This document shows positions 1 through 6,494 of a DNA stretch of 6,522 nucleotides, one piece after another. Source of the stretch: O2-02-FULL-42-9 sp038043025 (GTDB lineage: Bacteria > Pseudomonadota > Gammaproteobacteria > UBA12402). Positions within the stretch are counted from its first letter, which is position 1; each line of letters starts with the position of its first letter. Made by a program: the position numbers and the translations under genes. Under the pieces are notes generated by a model. The model saw nothing but the letters and a program-made list of their open reading frames with translations, ran no database searches and had not been told where the DNA came from. The stretch lies in assembly GCA_038043025.1 (NCBI GenBank), contig JBBTCW010000064.1, positions 1 to 6,522 of the forward strand. Direction: 5' to 3'.

Positions 1-52
1 CGCTTAATTTCCTCTGGTCAAAAACCAGTCATACACAACTTTGGATCATAGC

Positions 53-595
53 TCAACCACCAGCTCCAAAGAATGACGGCGAAAATTCTCGTCCTCCGCC
101 TCTGGGTGCCTCCTCAACATCATCGGCAATATCTCCGGCCGCTGACCCTCTGGCCGCTGGATGTAGTGATACTCCACGACGAAATGGTGAAGAGAGACCC
201 AAGGGAGTTCCTTGAGGTTTGGGTGGTGATTGCCGCAGTCTCTTAGGTGGGGTTTTTGCTGATTCGTCTGCTGCATCTTCCTCTTCCGCTGCACCATCTC
301 TATTAAGGATACGACCATCAACACTTCTTTTTGGAGAATTTCGTTTTGGCTGCTCATCCGCTACGGCGTCATCGCCTGCCGCCAAGCCTCCCCCCGGCGA
401 AACATGCGCCGCATCGCGCGCCACTTTAGTGCGTACGGGTGTCGCAGGAGCAACTTCTGAGGCTATTGGTTCCTCTTCTCCAGCTCCAGCGGCAACGGCA
501 TCAGCGGTTGCTTGCTGAAATTTTCTCTCTGCTATTTGTTTCTTTCTCTTTTGAGCTTTTTCCCACTGAGCCTGAGTAGGTTTTTGTCTAGGCAT
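53..595 (-). CDS. Hypothetical disordered, charged, Pro/Ala/Gly-rich protein (180 aa)
   Basis: I do not recognise this gene. It starts at an ATG (593-595) preceded by AAGGGG (604-609) at 8-nt spacing, which supports the start, and ends at TGA (53-55). The product has no signal peptide and no membrane segment. Residues 1-28 are basic and probably helical (QWEKAQKRKKQIAERKFQQ). The rest is low-complexity, rich in Ala, Gly, Pro, Glu and Asp, with acidic runs (EEE near 40 and 104-106) and basic clusters PKRNSPKR (83-90) and PPKRLRQSPPK (116-126) that resemble nuclear localisation signals. Third codon positions are often A or T, as in the neighbours, which argues that this frame is truly coding although the region is visibly more GC-rich. 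A second minus-strand open frame (46-357) overlaps it but has no supporting start signal. A secreted effector in a host-associated bacterium is possible but speculative; a nucleic-acid-binding or structural protein is equally possible. Confidence 0.6.
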   Translation of the reverse strand: MPRQKPTQAQWEKAQKRKKQIAERKFQQATADAVAAGAGEEEPIASEVAPATPVRTKVARDAAHVSPGGGLAAGDDAVADEQPKRNSPKRSVDGRILNRDGAAEEEDAADESAKTPPKRLRQSPPKPQGTPLGLSSPFRRGVSLHPAARGSAAGDIADDVEEAPRGGGREFSPSFFGAGG

Positions 596-811
596 TCACC
601 CATCCCCTTATATTTATTATTCGTTTAGTTTTAGGTTGCTTATGATCTGTGACAGACCCTTAATGCGCCGCCAATGTATCACAGGGTGGCATCTGGCATC
701 AACCCATCCATGGATAAATATAGATCAAAAATAAAAATAACGCTCACCCTTCCAGCTCTGAGCTGCTATAACCCTTGCTGCGCCTAGATTATATCAGCTC
801 AGAGCTGCGCA
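596..811. other. Intergenic region between the two transcription units
   Basis: No coding sequence is visible here. Besides the paired palindromes at 753-807, it holds a perfect 10-bp palindrome ATCCATGGAT (706-715) and a short inverted pair CTGTGA (647-652) / TCACAG (679-684). It should contain the promoter of the downstream 180-aa gene. On the minus strand there is a TATAAT at 788-793 with no good -35, and the AT-rich stretch at 608-625 offers weak -10 candidates. No promoter can be assigned with confidence. Confidence 0.4.
753..807 (-). terminator. Paired perfect palindromes, candidate operon terminator
   Basis: CAGCTCTGAGCTG (753-765) and CAGCTCAGAGCTG (795-807) are exact reverse complements over 13 bp, and each is also palindromic by itself (6-1-6). 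They can form one 13-bp stem with a 29-nt loop, or two small hairpins. The structure begins 4 nt after the stop codon of the barrel gene. On the minus strand a T-rich tract (740-727) follows about 12 nt later, which is further away than in a classical intrinsic terminator. Termination or 3' end protection is the likeliest role; a protein-binding site or repeated element is the alternative. Confidence 0.45.
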
Positions 812-1465
812 TTAAAATAGGTAACGCACGCCCACGCCAATCGCGGTAGAACCGGAGTTGCTGGCTTCATAGAGCCCGAAACAGCCTGAGCGGTGGTGAA
901 TATGATAAACGACTTGAAAATTAGGATATGCCGGCAAAGAAAATGCCGCTTCAAACATTAAATAATTTAAGAACCTTTTTGGATTTTTTGCCTGTTCTAC
1001 ACCTTTTTTATTATCCTTAATGCGCAGTTCACTATCCGATAGGCGCGTTGCATATGACACGCCTTCCCCAAAACTCAATGGCGTTAAAAGATATCGATTC
1101 CACGGAAAATCAGACCACGTCAATTTAATATAAGGATTCAGCTCATAAATATCGCCCTGCGGATCGTTTTGATAAGTCGCATTCAATGCAAAACCAACGC
1201 TCGCATTAATATATTTTGCATACGCATTAAGTTTGTTATCCGGCGATAAATCATAAGAGGGTTCTAACGAGTATAGTTTTGCTCCGCTCTCTTGAAATGG
1301 AAATCGAAGAAAAAGAATTTGATTAAGCGGTTTATTTATCAGCTGGCCATAATACGCAAAAATACCCCACGGTTTTCTGGCAACATGCGTCTGAGGAGCG
1401 ACAGCAAAAACATTCGTTACAAAAAACAATAAGACCAACAATGTGATGCAAGGAGATTTTTTCAT
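812..1465 (-). CDS. Putative outer-membrane beta-barrel protein, PagL-like (acyloxyacyl hydrolase type) candidate
   Basis: The 217-aa product begins with a clear signal peptide: KK, a hydrophobic core at about 7-17, and probable cleavage after VFA (residue 21). It ends in aromatic GVGVRYLF, a typical C-terminal beta-signal recognised by the BAM complex. The mature length of about 195 residues suits an eight-stranded barrel. Near the C-terminus it has YHIHHRSG (187-194) followed by E200 and a penultimate Asn/Ser/Gly-rich turn. PagL lipid A deacylases use a His-x-Ser motif and a Glu at the same end of the barrel; H191-x-S193 fits, but E200 is closer to the Ser than in characterised PagL, so enzyme activity is uncertain. 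The ATG overlaps the permease stop as ATGA, and there is no good Shine-Dalgarno sequence, so translation is probably coupled. It is the last gene of the operon. The barrel and secretion calls are fairly secure, the PagL relationship is not. Confidence 0.6.
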   Translation of the reverse strand: MKKSPCITLLVLLFFVTNVFAVAPQTHVARKPWGIFAYYGQLINKPLNQILFLRFPFQESGAKLYSLEPSYDLSPDNKLNAYAKYINASVGFALNATYQNDPQGDIYELNPYIKLTWSDFPWNRYLLTPLSFGEGVSYATRLSDSELRIKDNKKGVEQAKNPKRFLNYLMFEAAFSLPAYPNFQVVYHIHHRSGCFGLYEASNSGSTAIGVGVRYLF

Positions 1466-2859
1466 TGTTTATTAACAAATATTTTCTTTTTTATTAGTAT
1501 CCACAAAATAGCCGGCAATATCAACGCCAACAGTCCGCCCAAAAATAACACTTCATAATGCATCGCTGTTCCAACATTAATCCCCATCGGTGGAATAAAG
1601 CCTATCGCCAATGCAATACCAGCGCCCATTAAGCCGAGCAAACAAACCACCCATATTCCCACTTTGCCGCCAGGAATTTTAAAATACGCAGGCTCATCAG
1701 AAAATTTATACCGCAAAACCAGCGCGGCAATAAACATAATGACATACATTAACACATACAATTGCGTACTCAAATCCATGAGCAGCCAATATGAACCATT
1801 CACACTCGGCATCAACAAAAACACCATACAAGTCAATGTGACTAAAATGGCCTGCATAATCAGAATGCGACTGGCCACACCATGTGAATTTGTTTTTCGA
1901 AAAAATTGAGGTAAAAACCCTGACTCTGCCGTTTGCAACAATCCTTTCGCCGGCGAAATAATCCAATTAATCAACCCCCCGGCGCTACCAATTAAAATCA
2001 TGACGACAATGACCGGTGTCATCCAATCCATATGAAACATTTGAAAGAAAACAGTGAACTCCTGCATAATACCAGCCACTAAACTAATTTGATCTTTAGG
2101 CAAGACAAATGCAATAGAGAGCGAACCCAAAATCATCGTCACTAAAATAAAAATAACCGAATAAGACAATGCGATTGGGAACATTTTTTGTGGATCACTC
2201 GTTGATTTAACGTGCACCGTTGCTAATTCCATTCCCAAATAGGAGGTAATAATAGCCGTTAACGCAATCCAACTTTGCGAATGCGAAAAAGAAGGTAACA
2301 GATTATGCATCGTAAGATGCAACTGTAATGGCTTGCCTAATATAATCCAAAGCACTGCCAAAGCAAACACCAAAAACATGGGAATATACATACCGACAAT
2401 TGTCGCCACCGTTGCTACCCAGCCAGAAATTTTTAATCCCCATAAATTGATGAGCGTCAATAACCAAAATGTTCCACAGATCACCAGAATCAAATATATT
2501 TTATCATGCGCCAACAATGGATTAACTAAATAAGCCAAAGTGCCCGCTAAAAACGACAACACGGTGGGAAACCAAATGAGTGTATTAATCCACTGCAACC
2601 AAATGGCAAAAAACCCAAATGATTCGCCAAACGCTAACGATACCCATTTAAAAATACCACCATGTTCCACATGCGTCGATGATAATTCCGCGGACACCAA
2701 TGCAACCGGAATTAAAAAAACAATCGCAGAAAAGATATAAAAGAAAATTAATTGACTGCCAAACAAAGCAACGACGGGTAAATTCCGAATACTATCAACG
2801 CTACCGGTAATCAGCATCACTAAAACAAACAGACTCAGTGGTTTGGCGATTTTTGTCAT
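1462..2859 (-). CDS. APC-superfamily amino acid permease, glutamate/GABA antiporter-like
   Basis: This 465-residue, strongly hydrophobic inner-membrane protein has about 12 predicted helices, the usual size and topology of APC-type carriers. Family landmarks are the helix 1 region with SIRNLP (23-28), SAELS (56-60) followed by HGGIFKWV (66-73), YLGMELATVHVKSTSDPQKMFP (207-228, around helix 6), and WIISPAKGLLQTAESGFLP (299-317). The last closely resembles the cytoplasmic segment of GadC-like antiporters. The likely role is uptake or exchange of an amino acid or its decarboxylation product; the substrate cannot be read from the sequence, and no decarboxylase gene is present to suggest acid resistance. 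The ATG has a strong AGGAG at 5-nt spacing. The gene starts 17 nt after the secF stop with no terminator between, so it is probably co-transcribed with the sec genes. It ends in an ATGA overlap with the barrel gene. Confidence 0.85.
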   Translation of the reverse strand: MTKIAKPLSLFVLVMLITGSVDSIRNLPVVALFGSQLIFFYIFSAIVFLIPVALVSAELSSTHVEHGGIFKWVSLAFGESFGFFAIWLQWINTLIWFPTVLSFLAGTLAYLVNPLLAHDKIYLILVICGTFWLLTLINLWGLKISGWVATVATIVGMYIPMFLVFALAVLWIILGKPLQLHLTMHNLLPSFSHSQSWIALTAIITSYLGMELATVHVKSTSDPQKMFPIALSYSVIFILVTMILGSLSIAFVLPKDQISLVAGIMQEFTVFFQMFHMDWMTPVIVVMILIGSAGGLINWIISPAKGLLQTAESGFLPQFFRKTNSHGVASRILIMQAILVTLTCMVFLLMPSVNGSYWLLMDLSTQLYVLMYVIMFIAALVLRYKFSDEPAYFKIPGGKVGIWVVCLLGLMGAGIALAIGFIPPMGINVGTAMHYEVLFLGGLLALILPAILWILIKKKIFVNKQ

Positions 2860-2876
2860 GTGCGCTCCTATCTCTA

Positions 2877-3821
2877 TTAAGGCAAATCATCATACGTTTT
2901 TTTAACAGCCGTTAATAGATTCGCGCGACTTAATCCCAGTGAAACAGCCAGAGAACCCGCCACATAGATAGACGAATACGTACCAATCACAATACCCATA
3001 ATCAACGCCATTGAAAACGCGTGGATCGTCGGGCCGCCCAACCAAAATAAAATTGCCACCACAACCAACGTTAAACCGGATGAAATAACCGTTCGAGATA
3101 ATGTTTGGTTAATGGCTGAATTCATAATATCAGTGGCGGAGCCATGCCGCATTTTACGAAAATTCTCACGCACACGATCAAACACCACGATCGTATCATG
3201 CAGCGAATAACCTAAAATCGTTAACACCGCCGCTAAAGCGGTTAAATCAAATTGAATTCGAAAAAACGAAAAAATACCTAAAATAAAAACCGGATCATGA
3301 ATCAATGCAACTGCCGCACCCACTGCCAATCGCCATTCAAAACGAAACGCGATGTAAATCATCGTCGCTAACAATGCGATAACCACTGCCAATGTTCCTT
3401 TGTACGCCAATTCACTACTCACTTTTCCGCCTACAAAACTCGCACTATTTAATGTTGCATTCGGAATAACGTTTAACACCGACGCCACTAAAATATCTTG
3501 CACTTTTTTGGGGTCATCCGTTTTGATGCGCGCACTATTATCAATGCCCAACGTCAAAACAATGTCACGTGAATCACCAAAGTTTTGCACTTGGTAATCA
3601 ATAAATTTCGCCTGCTGTAATTCATCACGCACTTGATTAATGTTCACCGGTTGTTTAAAAGACAACTCGATTTGCGTGCCCCCGGTAAAATCCAATCCTA
3701 AATTCAAGCCATGATAAAAAAACGATGCAAACGACACCAATAACACAATAATCGAAAACACTGCCGCCCATTTTCGAACACCTAAAAAATCAATCTTTGT
3801 ATTGGGTTTAAAAAATTCCAC
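2877..3821 (-). CDS. secF: Protein translocase subunit SecF
   Basis: SecF (314 aa; the E. coli protein is 323) pairs with SecD to form an RND-family membrane complex that uses the proton motive force to pull exported proteins through SecYEG on the periplasmic side. The order is as expected: first membrane helix at about 17-36, the conserved GLDFTGGT motif (42-49), a periplasmic domain to about 140, then five helices. The signature GYSLHDTIVVFDRVREN lies at 204-220, with D209 the counterpart of the conserved membrane Asp, followed by NQTLSRT (238-244). The start codon is GTG (3819-3821), 2 nt after the secD stop, and AAGGA inside the end of secD sits 9 nt upstream, so this start is well supported and translation probably depends on secD. 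The C-terminus (VKKTYDDLP) is short and ordinary. Confidence 0.97.
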   Translation of the reverse strand: MEFFKPNTKIDFLGVRKWAAVFSIIVLLVSFASFFYHGLNLGLDFTGGTQIELSFKQPVNINQVRDELQQAKFIDYQVQNFGDSRDIVLTLGIDNSARIKTDDPKKVQDILVASVLNVIPNATLNSASFVGGKVSSELAYKGTLAVVIALLATMIYIAFRFEWRLAVGAAVALIHDPVFILGIFSFFRIQFDLTALAAVLTILGYSLHDTIVVFDRVRENFRKMRHGSATDIMNSAINQTLSRTVISSGLTLVVVAILFWLGGPTIHAFSMALIMGIVIGTYSSIYVAGSLAVSLGLSRANLLTAVKKTYDDLP

Positions 3822-3823
3822 GC

Positions 3824-5695
3824 TTATTTTTCCTTCACTTTACCAATGCGTAATCGTTTGATATGCCGACCACCATACATCCAATTGATAAACATCCGGG
3901 TATAAGTGACAGAGGATATAATTGACGTGAACAAACCAACCGTCAACGTAATCGCAAACCCTTTGACCGGACCCGAACCCAAAGCAAATAAAATCAATGC
4001 CACAATTAATGACACCAAGTTTGCATCCAAAATCGTCGTAAACGCACGATCATAACCCGCTTGAATCGCCGCATGCGGCGACATGCCATTGCGCAACTCC
4101 TCACGAATACGCTCATAAATTAAAACGTTGTAATCGACCGCCATACCGACGGTCAACACAATGCCCGCGATGCCCGGAAACGTTAACGTACCCCCCAACA
4201 AGGATAACAACGCGATTAAAAACACTAAGTTCACAAACAAACCAATATCGGCGGACAACCCGAACAATTCATAATAGAGCAACATGAAGATAACAATAAA
4301 AATAAAGCCCACTTCAATCGATAACATGCCTAAATGAATATTGCGTTTACCCATACTGGGTCCCACCGTACGCTCCTGAATAATAGCCATATTCGCCGGC
4401 AATGATCCTGCCTTTAATAACAGTGCTAAATTTTTTGCTTCAGCGGGACTGGACAAACCACTGATTTGGAAATTCGTCCCTAATGCAGATTGAATCGTTG
4501 CCACGTTAATAACACGACTTTCTTTTTTGTAGATAATTTTATTTTCACCTTTTATCGTTGTCTGCGTCGATTTGGTTTCCGTATAAACCGTCGCCATAGA
4601 TTTGCCAATGTTTTCAGAAGTGATTTCTTCAAACAATGATTCACCACCACCACCCAATCGAATAGACACGATCGGCTGACCCGTTGAACTATCATAAGTG
4701 GATGCCGCATTCGTAATCGAATCGCCGCTCAACACGATACGATTTTTTAATAACGCCGGCATGCCATTATACATATACAAGGTGTCGCCCGCCGGCACGA
4801 TTCCGCCCACGGCATTCGCCGCATCATGATCCATATCCACCATATAAAATTCTAAAGTTGCGGTTTTTCCTAAAATATCTTTTGCTTGCGCCGCATCTTG
4901 CACACCCGGCAAATCGACCGATACGCGATCTTGTCCCTCTTGCTGCACGACGGCTTCACTGACACCCAATTCATTCACGCGACGACGCAACGTCATCATC
5001 GTTTGCTCAATCGTATATTGTTTAATTTTCTGTAATGCCGCTGCCGACATCGTGCCTGTCATTTGATAGACGCCATCTCGCGTATTAGACATCCACGTAA
5101 AATCAGCAAACTGCTGACCTAATACGCTCGCGCCCTGATTCATATCCGCTGAACTATTAAACCGCACGCTAATGCCACCATCATGCAATGTCGAAATATT
5201 GGTATAACGCACTTTAACCGATCGCAAAGCCTCCCCGATATCACGCACGTAACCTTTTTCACGCGTTTGTACGACAGAATCTACATCGACTTGCAATAAA
5301 AAATTTACGCCGCCCTGTAAATCCAATCCTAATTTCATCGGATTCGCACCCATCGCTAACAGCCATGCCGGTGTTGCCGATTCTAAATTTAACGCGATAA
5401 TATAATTATTCCCAAGCGCACTGAGCACCGCCTTCGCGTGTAACTGTGTATCCGCATCGCCAAAGCGAACTAAAATATTTTTGTTGGCGATTTCAATAGA
5501 ATTGTACGGAACGGTTGAGGTGGTTAATAACGATCTCACGTTATCCACATCACTGTTCGTTAACGCCAAGCCGGGCGTTGAACTCGAGATTTGAATGGCA
5601 GGATTCTGACCAAATACGTTAGGCAACGCATAAATGATTGCAATAATAAAAACGACAACTAACGTAATATTTTTCCACAGGGGAAATTTATTCAT
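3824..5695 (-). CDS. secD: Protein translocase subunit SecD
   Basis: SecD (623 aa; E. coli 615) is the larger partner of SecF in the accessory complex that completes protein export and stabilises the forward movement of the preprotein. Visible in order are: N-terminal membrane helix (about 8-28); the conserved GLDLQGGVNFLLQVDVD (123-139) that opens the large periplasmic region; RRRVNELGVSEAVVQQEGQDRVSVDLPGVQD (237-267) of the P1 domain; and SLPANMAIIQERTVGPSMG (431-449) leading into the five C-terminal helices. These carry GMAVDYNVLIYERIREEL (517-534) with D521, the conserved proton-path Asp, and DANLVSLIVALILFALGSGPVKGFA (557-581). A Tyr replaces the Ala usually found right after D521. The ATG overlaps the yajC stop (ATGA), and there is no well-spaced Shine-Dalgarno sequence, which suggests translational coupling. 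Confidence 0.98.
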   Translation of the reverse strand: MNKFPLWKNITLVVVFIIAIIYALPNVFGQNPAIQISSSTPGLALTNSDVDNVRSLLTTSTVPYNSIEIANKNILVRFGDADTQLHAKAVLSALGNNYIIALNLESATPAWLLAMGANPMKLGLDLQGGVNFLLQVDVDSVVQTREKGYVRDIGEALRSVKVRYTNISTLHDGGISVRFNSSADMNQGASVLGQQFADFTWMSNTRDGVYQMTGTMSAAALQKIKQYTIEQTMMTLRRRVNELGVSEAVVQQEGQDRVSVDLPGVQDAAQAKDILGKTATLEFYMVDMDHDAANAVGGIVPAGDTLYMYNGMPALLKNRIVLSGDSITNAASTYDSSTGQPIVSIRLGGGGESLFEEITSENIGKSMATVYTETKSTQTTIKGENKIIYKKESRVINVATIQSALGTNFQISGLSSPAEAKNLALLLKAGSLPANMAIIQERTVGPSMGKRNIHLGMLSIEVGFIFIVIFMLLYYELFGLSADIGLFVNLVFLIALLSLLGGTLTFPGIAGIVLTVGMAVDYNVLIYERIREELRNGMSPHAAIQAGYDRAFTTILDANLVSLIVALILFALGSGPVKGFAITLTVGLFTSIISSVTYTRMFINWMYGGRHIKRLRIGKVKEK

Positions 5696-6036
5696 AACAA
5701 TTTTAACGTCCCTTTAGGTAACACAGCAGAAATTGCATTTTTCTGCAGTTGCACTTCGACCTCTTTCGCAATCATCACTGTCATAAAATTATCATCAATG
5801 CTGGTAATCTTTCCAGCCACGCCGCCGCTGGTCATAATTTCATCGCCGGCTTTCAGCCCCGCATGCATTTGCTTGAGTTGTTTCATACGCTTGTTTTGCG
5901 GATGCCACATAAAAAATAAAAAGGCCACCAGAACAACCAATAACATGATGGAACCAAACGCCGACCCTTGAGCAGGTGTCGCAGGCGCCGCTGCCGCCGG
6001 GGCGGCCGCATAAGCAGTAGAGATTAAAAAATTCAT
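5692..6036 (-). CDS. yajC: Sec translocase accessory subunit YajC
   Basis: YajC is a small single-span inner-membrane protein that associates with SecDF and YidC. The product has an Ala/Pro-rich N-terminus, one membrane helix (about residues 26-43), then HPQNKRMKQLKQMHAGLKAGDEIMTSGGVAGKI, which is the standard YajC basic segment and GDE-TSGG-G core, and a small beta-rich tail. Two in-frame ATGs exist. The upstream one (6043-6045) has the AGG touching it, so a ribosome could not use it well; the second (6034-6036) has AGGA (6045-6048) at 8-nt spacing. The second is therefore chosen, giving 114 aa starting MNFLIS, close to the 110 aa of E. coli YajC. It is the first gene of the yajC-secD-secF operon; the tgt and queA genes that often precede it are not in the window. 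Confidence 0.95.
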   Translation of the reverse strand: MNFLISTAYAAAPAAAAPATPAQGSAFGSIMLLVVLVAFLFFMWHPQNKRMKQLKQMHAGLKAGDEIMTSGGVAGKITSIDDNFMTVMIAKEVEVQLQKNAISAVLPKGTLKLL

Positions 6037-6044
6037 ATAAATCA

Positions 6045-6048
6045 TCCT
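6045..6048 (-). promoter_or_regulatory. Ribosome binding site deciding the yajC start
   Basis: AGGA on the minus strand sits 8 nt before the ATG at 6034-6036 and overlaps the alternative upstream ATG at 6043-6045. The spacing selects the downstream start. Confidence 0.7.
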
Positions 6049-6071
6049 GTTGTATAATATAAATAAAACTA

Positions 6072-6077
6072 ATTATA
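6072..6077 (-). promoter_or_regulatory. Candidate -10 box of the yajC-secDF operon promoter
   Basis: A perfect TATAAT on the minus strand lies 35 nt before the yajC start and would give a leader of roughly 30 nt. No consensus TTGACA is seen 16-18 nt upstream (the bases there are GCACGT-like). A second perfect TATAAT lies at 6104-6109, also without a convincing -35, so the operon may have tandem weak-35 promoters. The strand and position fit, but without a -35 the call is moderate. Confidence 0.5.
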
Positions 6078-6392
6078 GGAAAAGCATCCTAAACACGTGC
6101 GCGATTATAACGAACTTTGATACGTTATTCATCTGTTTCATGCAATCGTTTCTGCTAATTTTTCTAACTCATGCGAACAGGTCGGTCTCAGCTCATTATC
6201 CTCTGGCCATTGCATAGCACAGTGAAACATTCTCAATATTTCTATCGCGTTATTTTTAACTCGGTAAGGAATAATATACGGCAAACCAGAAACAATTAAT
6301 TCTCTCGTATTGGCGACTCTGCCTGATCTCCCCAGTCCTGGTTGCTCTGATAACATACCAATAGCATGCAATATTCTTTTAAATTGAGAAAT

Positions 6393-6412
6393 CTCCGCCG
6401 CTTGCGGCGGAG
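6393..6412. repeat. Hairpin 1 of the palindromic element
   Basis: CTCCGCCGC (6393-6401) and GCGGCGGAG (6404-6412) form a perfect 9-bp stem with a 2-nt spacer. The left arm overlaps the direct repeat AATCTCCGCCGC. It marks the left limit of the GC-rich block inside the toxin remnant. Confidence 0.85.
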
Positions 6413-6430
6413 TCAAGGGCGCTGGGGAGT

Positions 6431-6462
6431 CCAGAGGGGAGCAATGCAATGCTCCCCTCTGG
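6431..6462. repeat. Hairpin 2 of the palindromic element
   Basis: CCAGAGGGGAGCA (6431-6443) and TGCTCCCCTCTGG (6450-6462) form a perfect 13-bp stem with a 6-nt loop. No T tract follows on either strand, so it is not an ordinary intrinsic terminator. Confidence 0.9.
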
Positions 6463-6494
6463 TCGCCGTCCGCGCGGGTTTCCCGCGCAGGCGA
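6463..6494. repeat. Hairpin 3 of the palindromic element, nested stem
   Basis: An inner stem GCGCGGG (6472-6478) / CCCGCGC (6482-6488) with a TTT loop is enclosed by an outer stem TCGCC (6463-6467) / GGCGA (6490-6494), with a small asymmetric internal loop. It abuts hairpin 2 directly, so the two would stack. Confidence 0.85.

Noticed and set aside
11..19. CCTCTGGTC shared with 6456-6464 in the hairpin element
   Set aside because: Nine bases with no further similarity around them; not enough to call a second copy of the element.
14..28. Short hairpin CTGGT/ACCAG after the 180-aa gene
   Set aside because: Only 5 bp with no following T tract, so too weak to call a terminator.
46..357. A 103-aa open frame on the minus strand overlapping the 180-aa gene
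   Set aside because: It lacks a ribosome binding site and overlaps a longer frame whose start and codon use are better supported.
219..518. A 99-aa plus-strand open frame
   Set aside because: It is the antisense shadow of the 180-aa gene, with Ala/Ser-rich composition and no start signals.
1706..1966. An 86-aa minus-strand open frame inside the permease gene
   Set aside because: It lies entirely within a well-supported permease in another frame.
4066..4081. A perfect 16-nt palindrome TCGCCGCATGCGGCGA inside secD
   Set aside because: It lies in conserved coding sequence (SPHAAIQAG) where the bases are explained by the protein; no sign of function.
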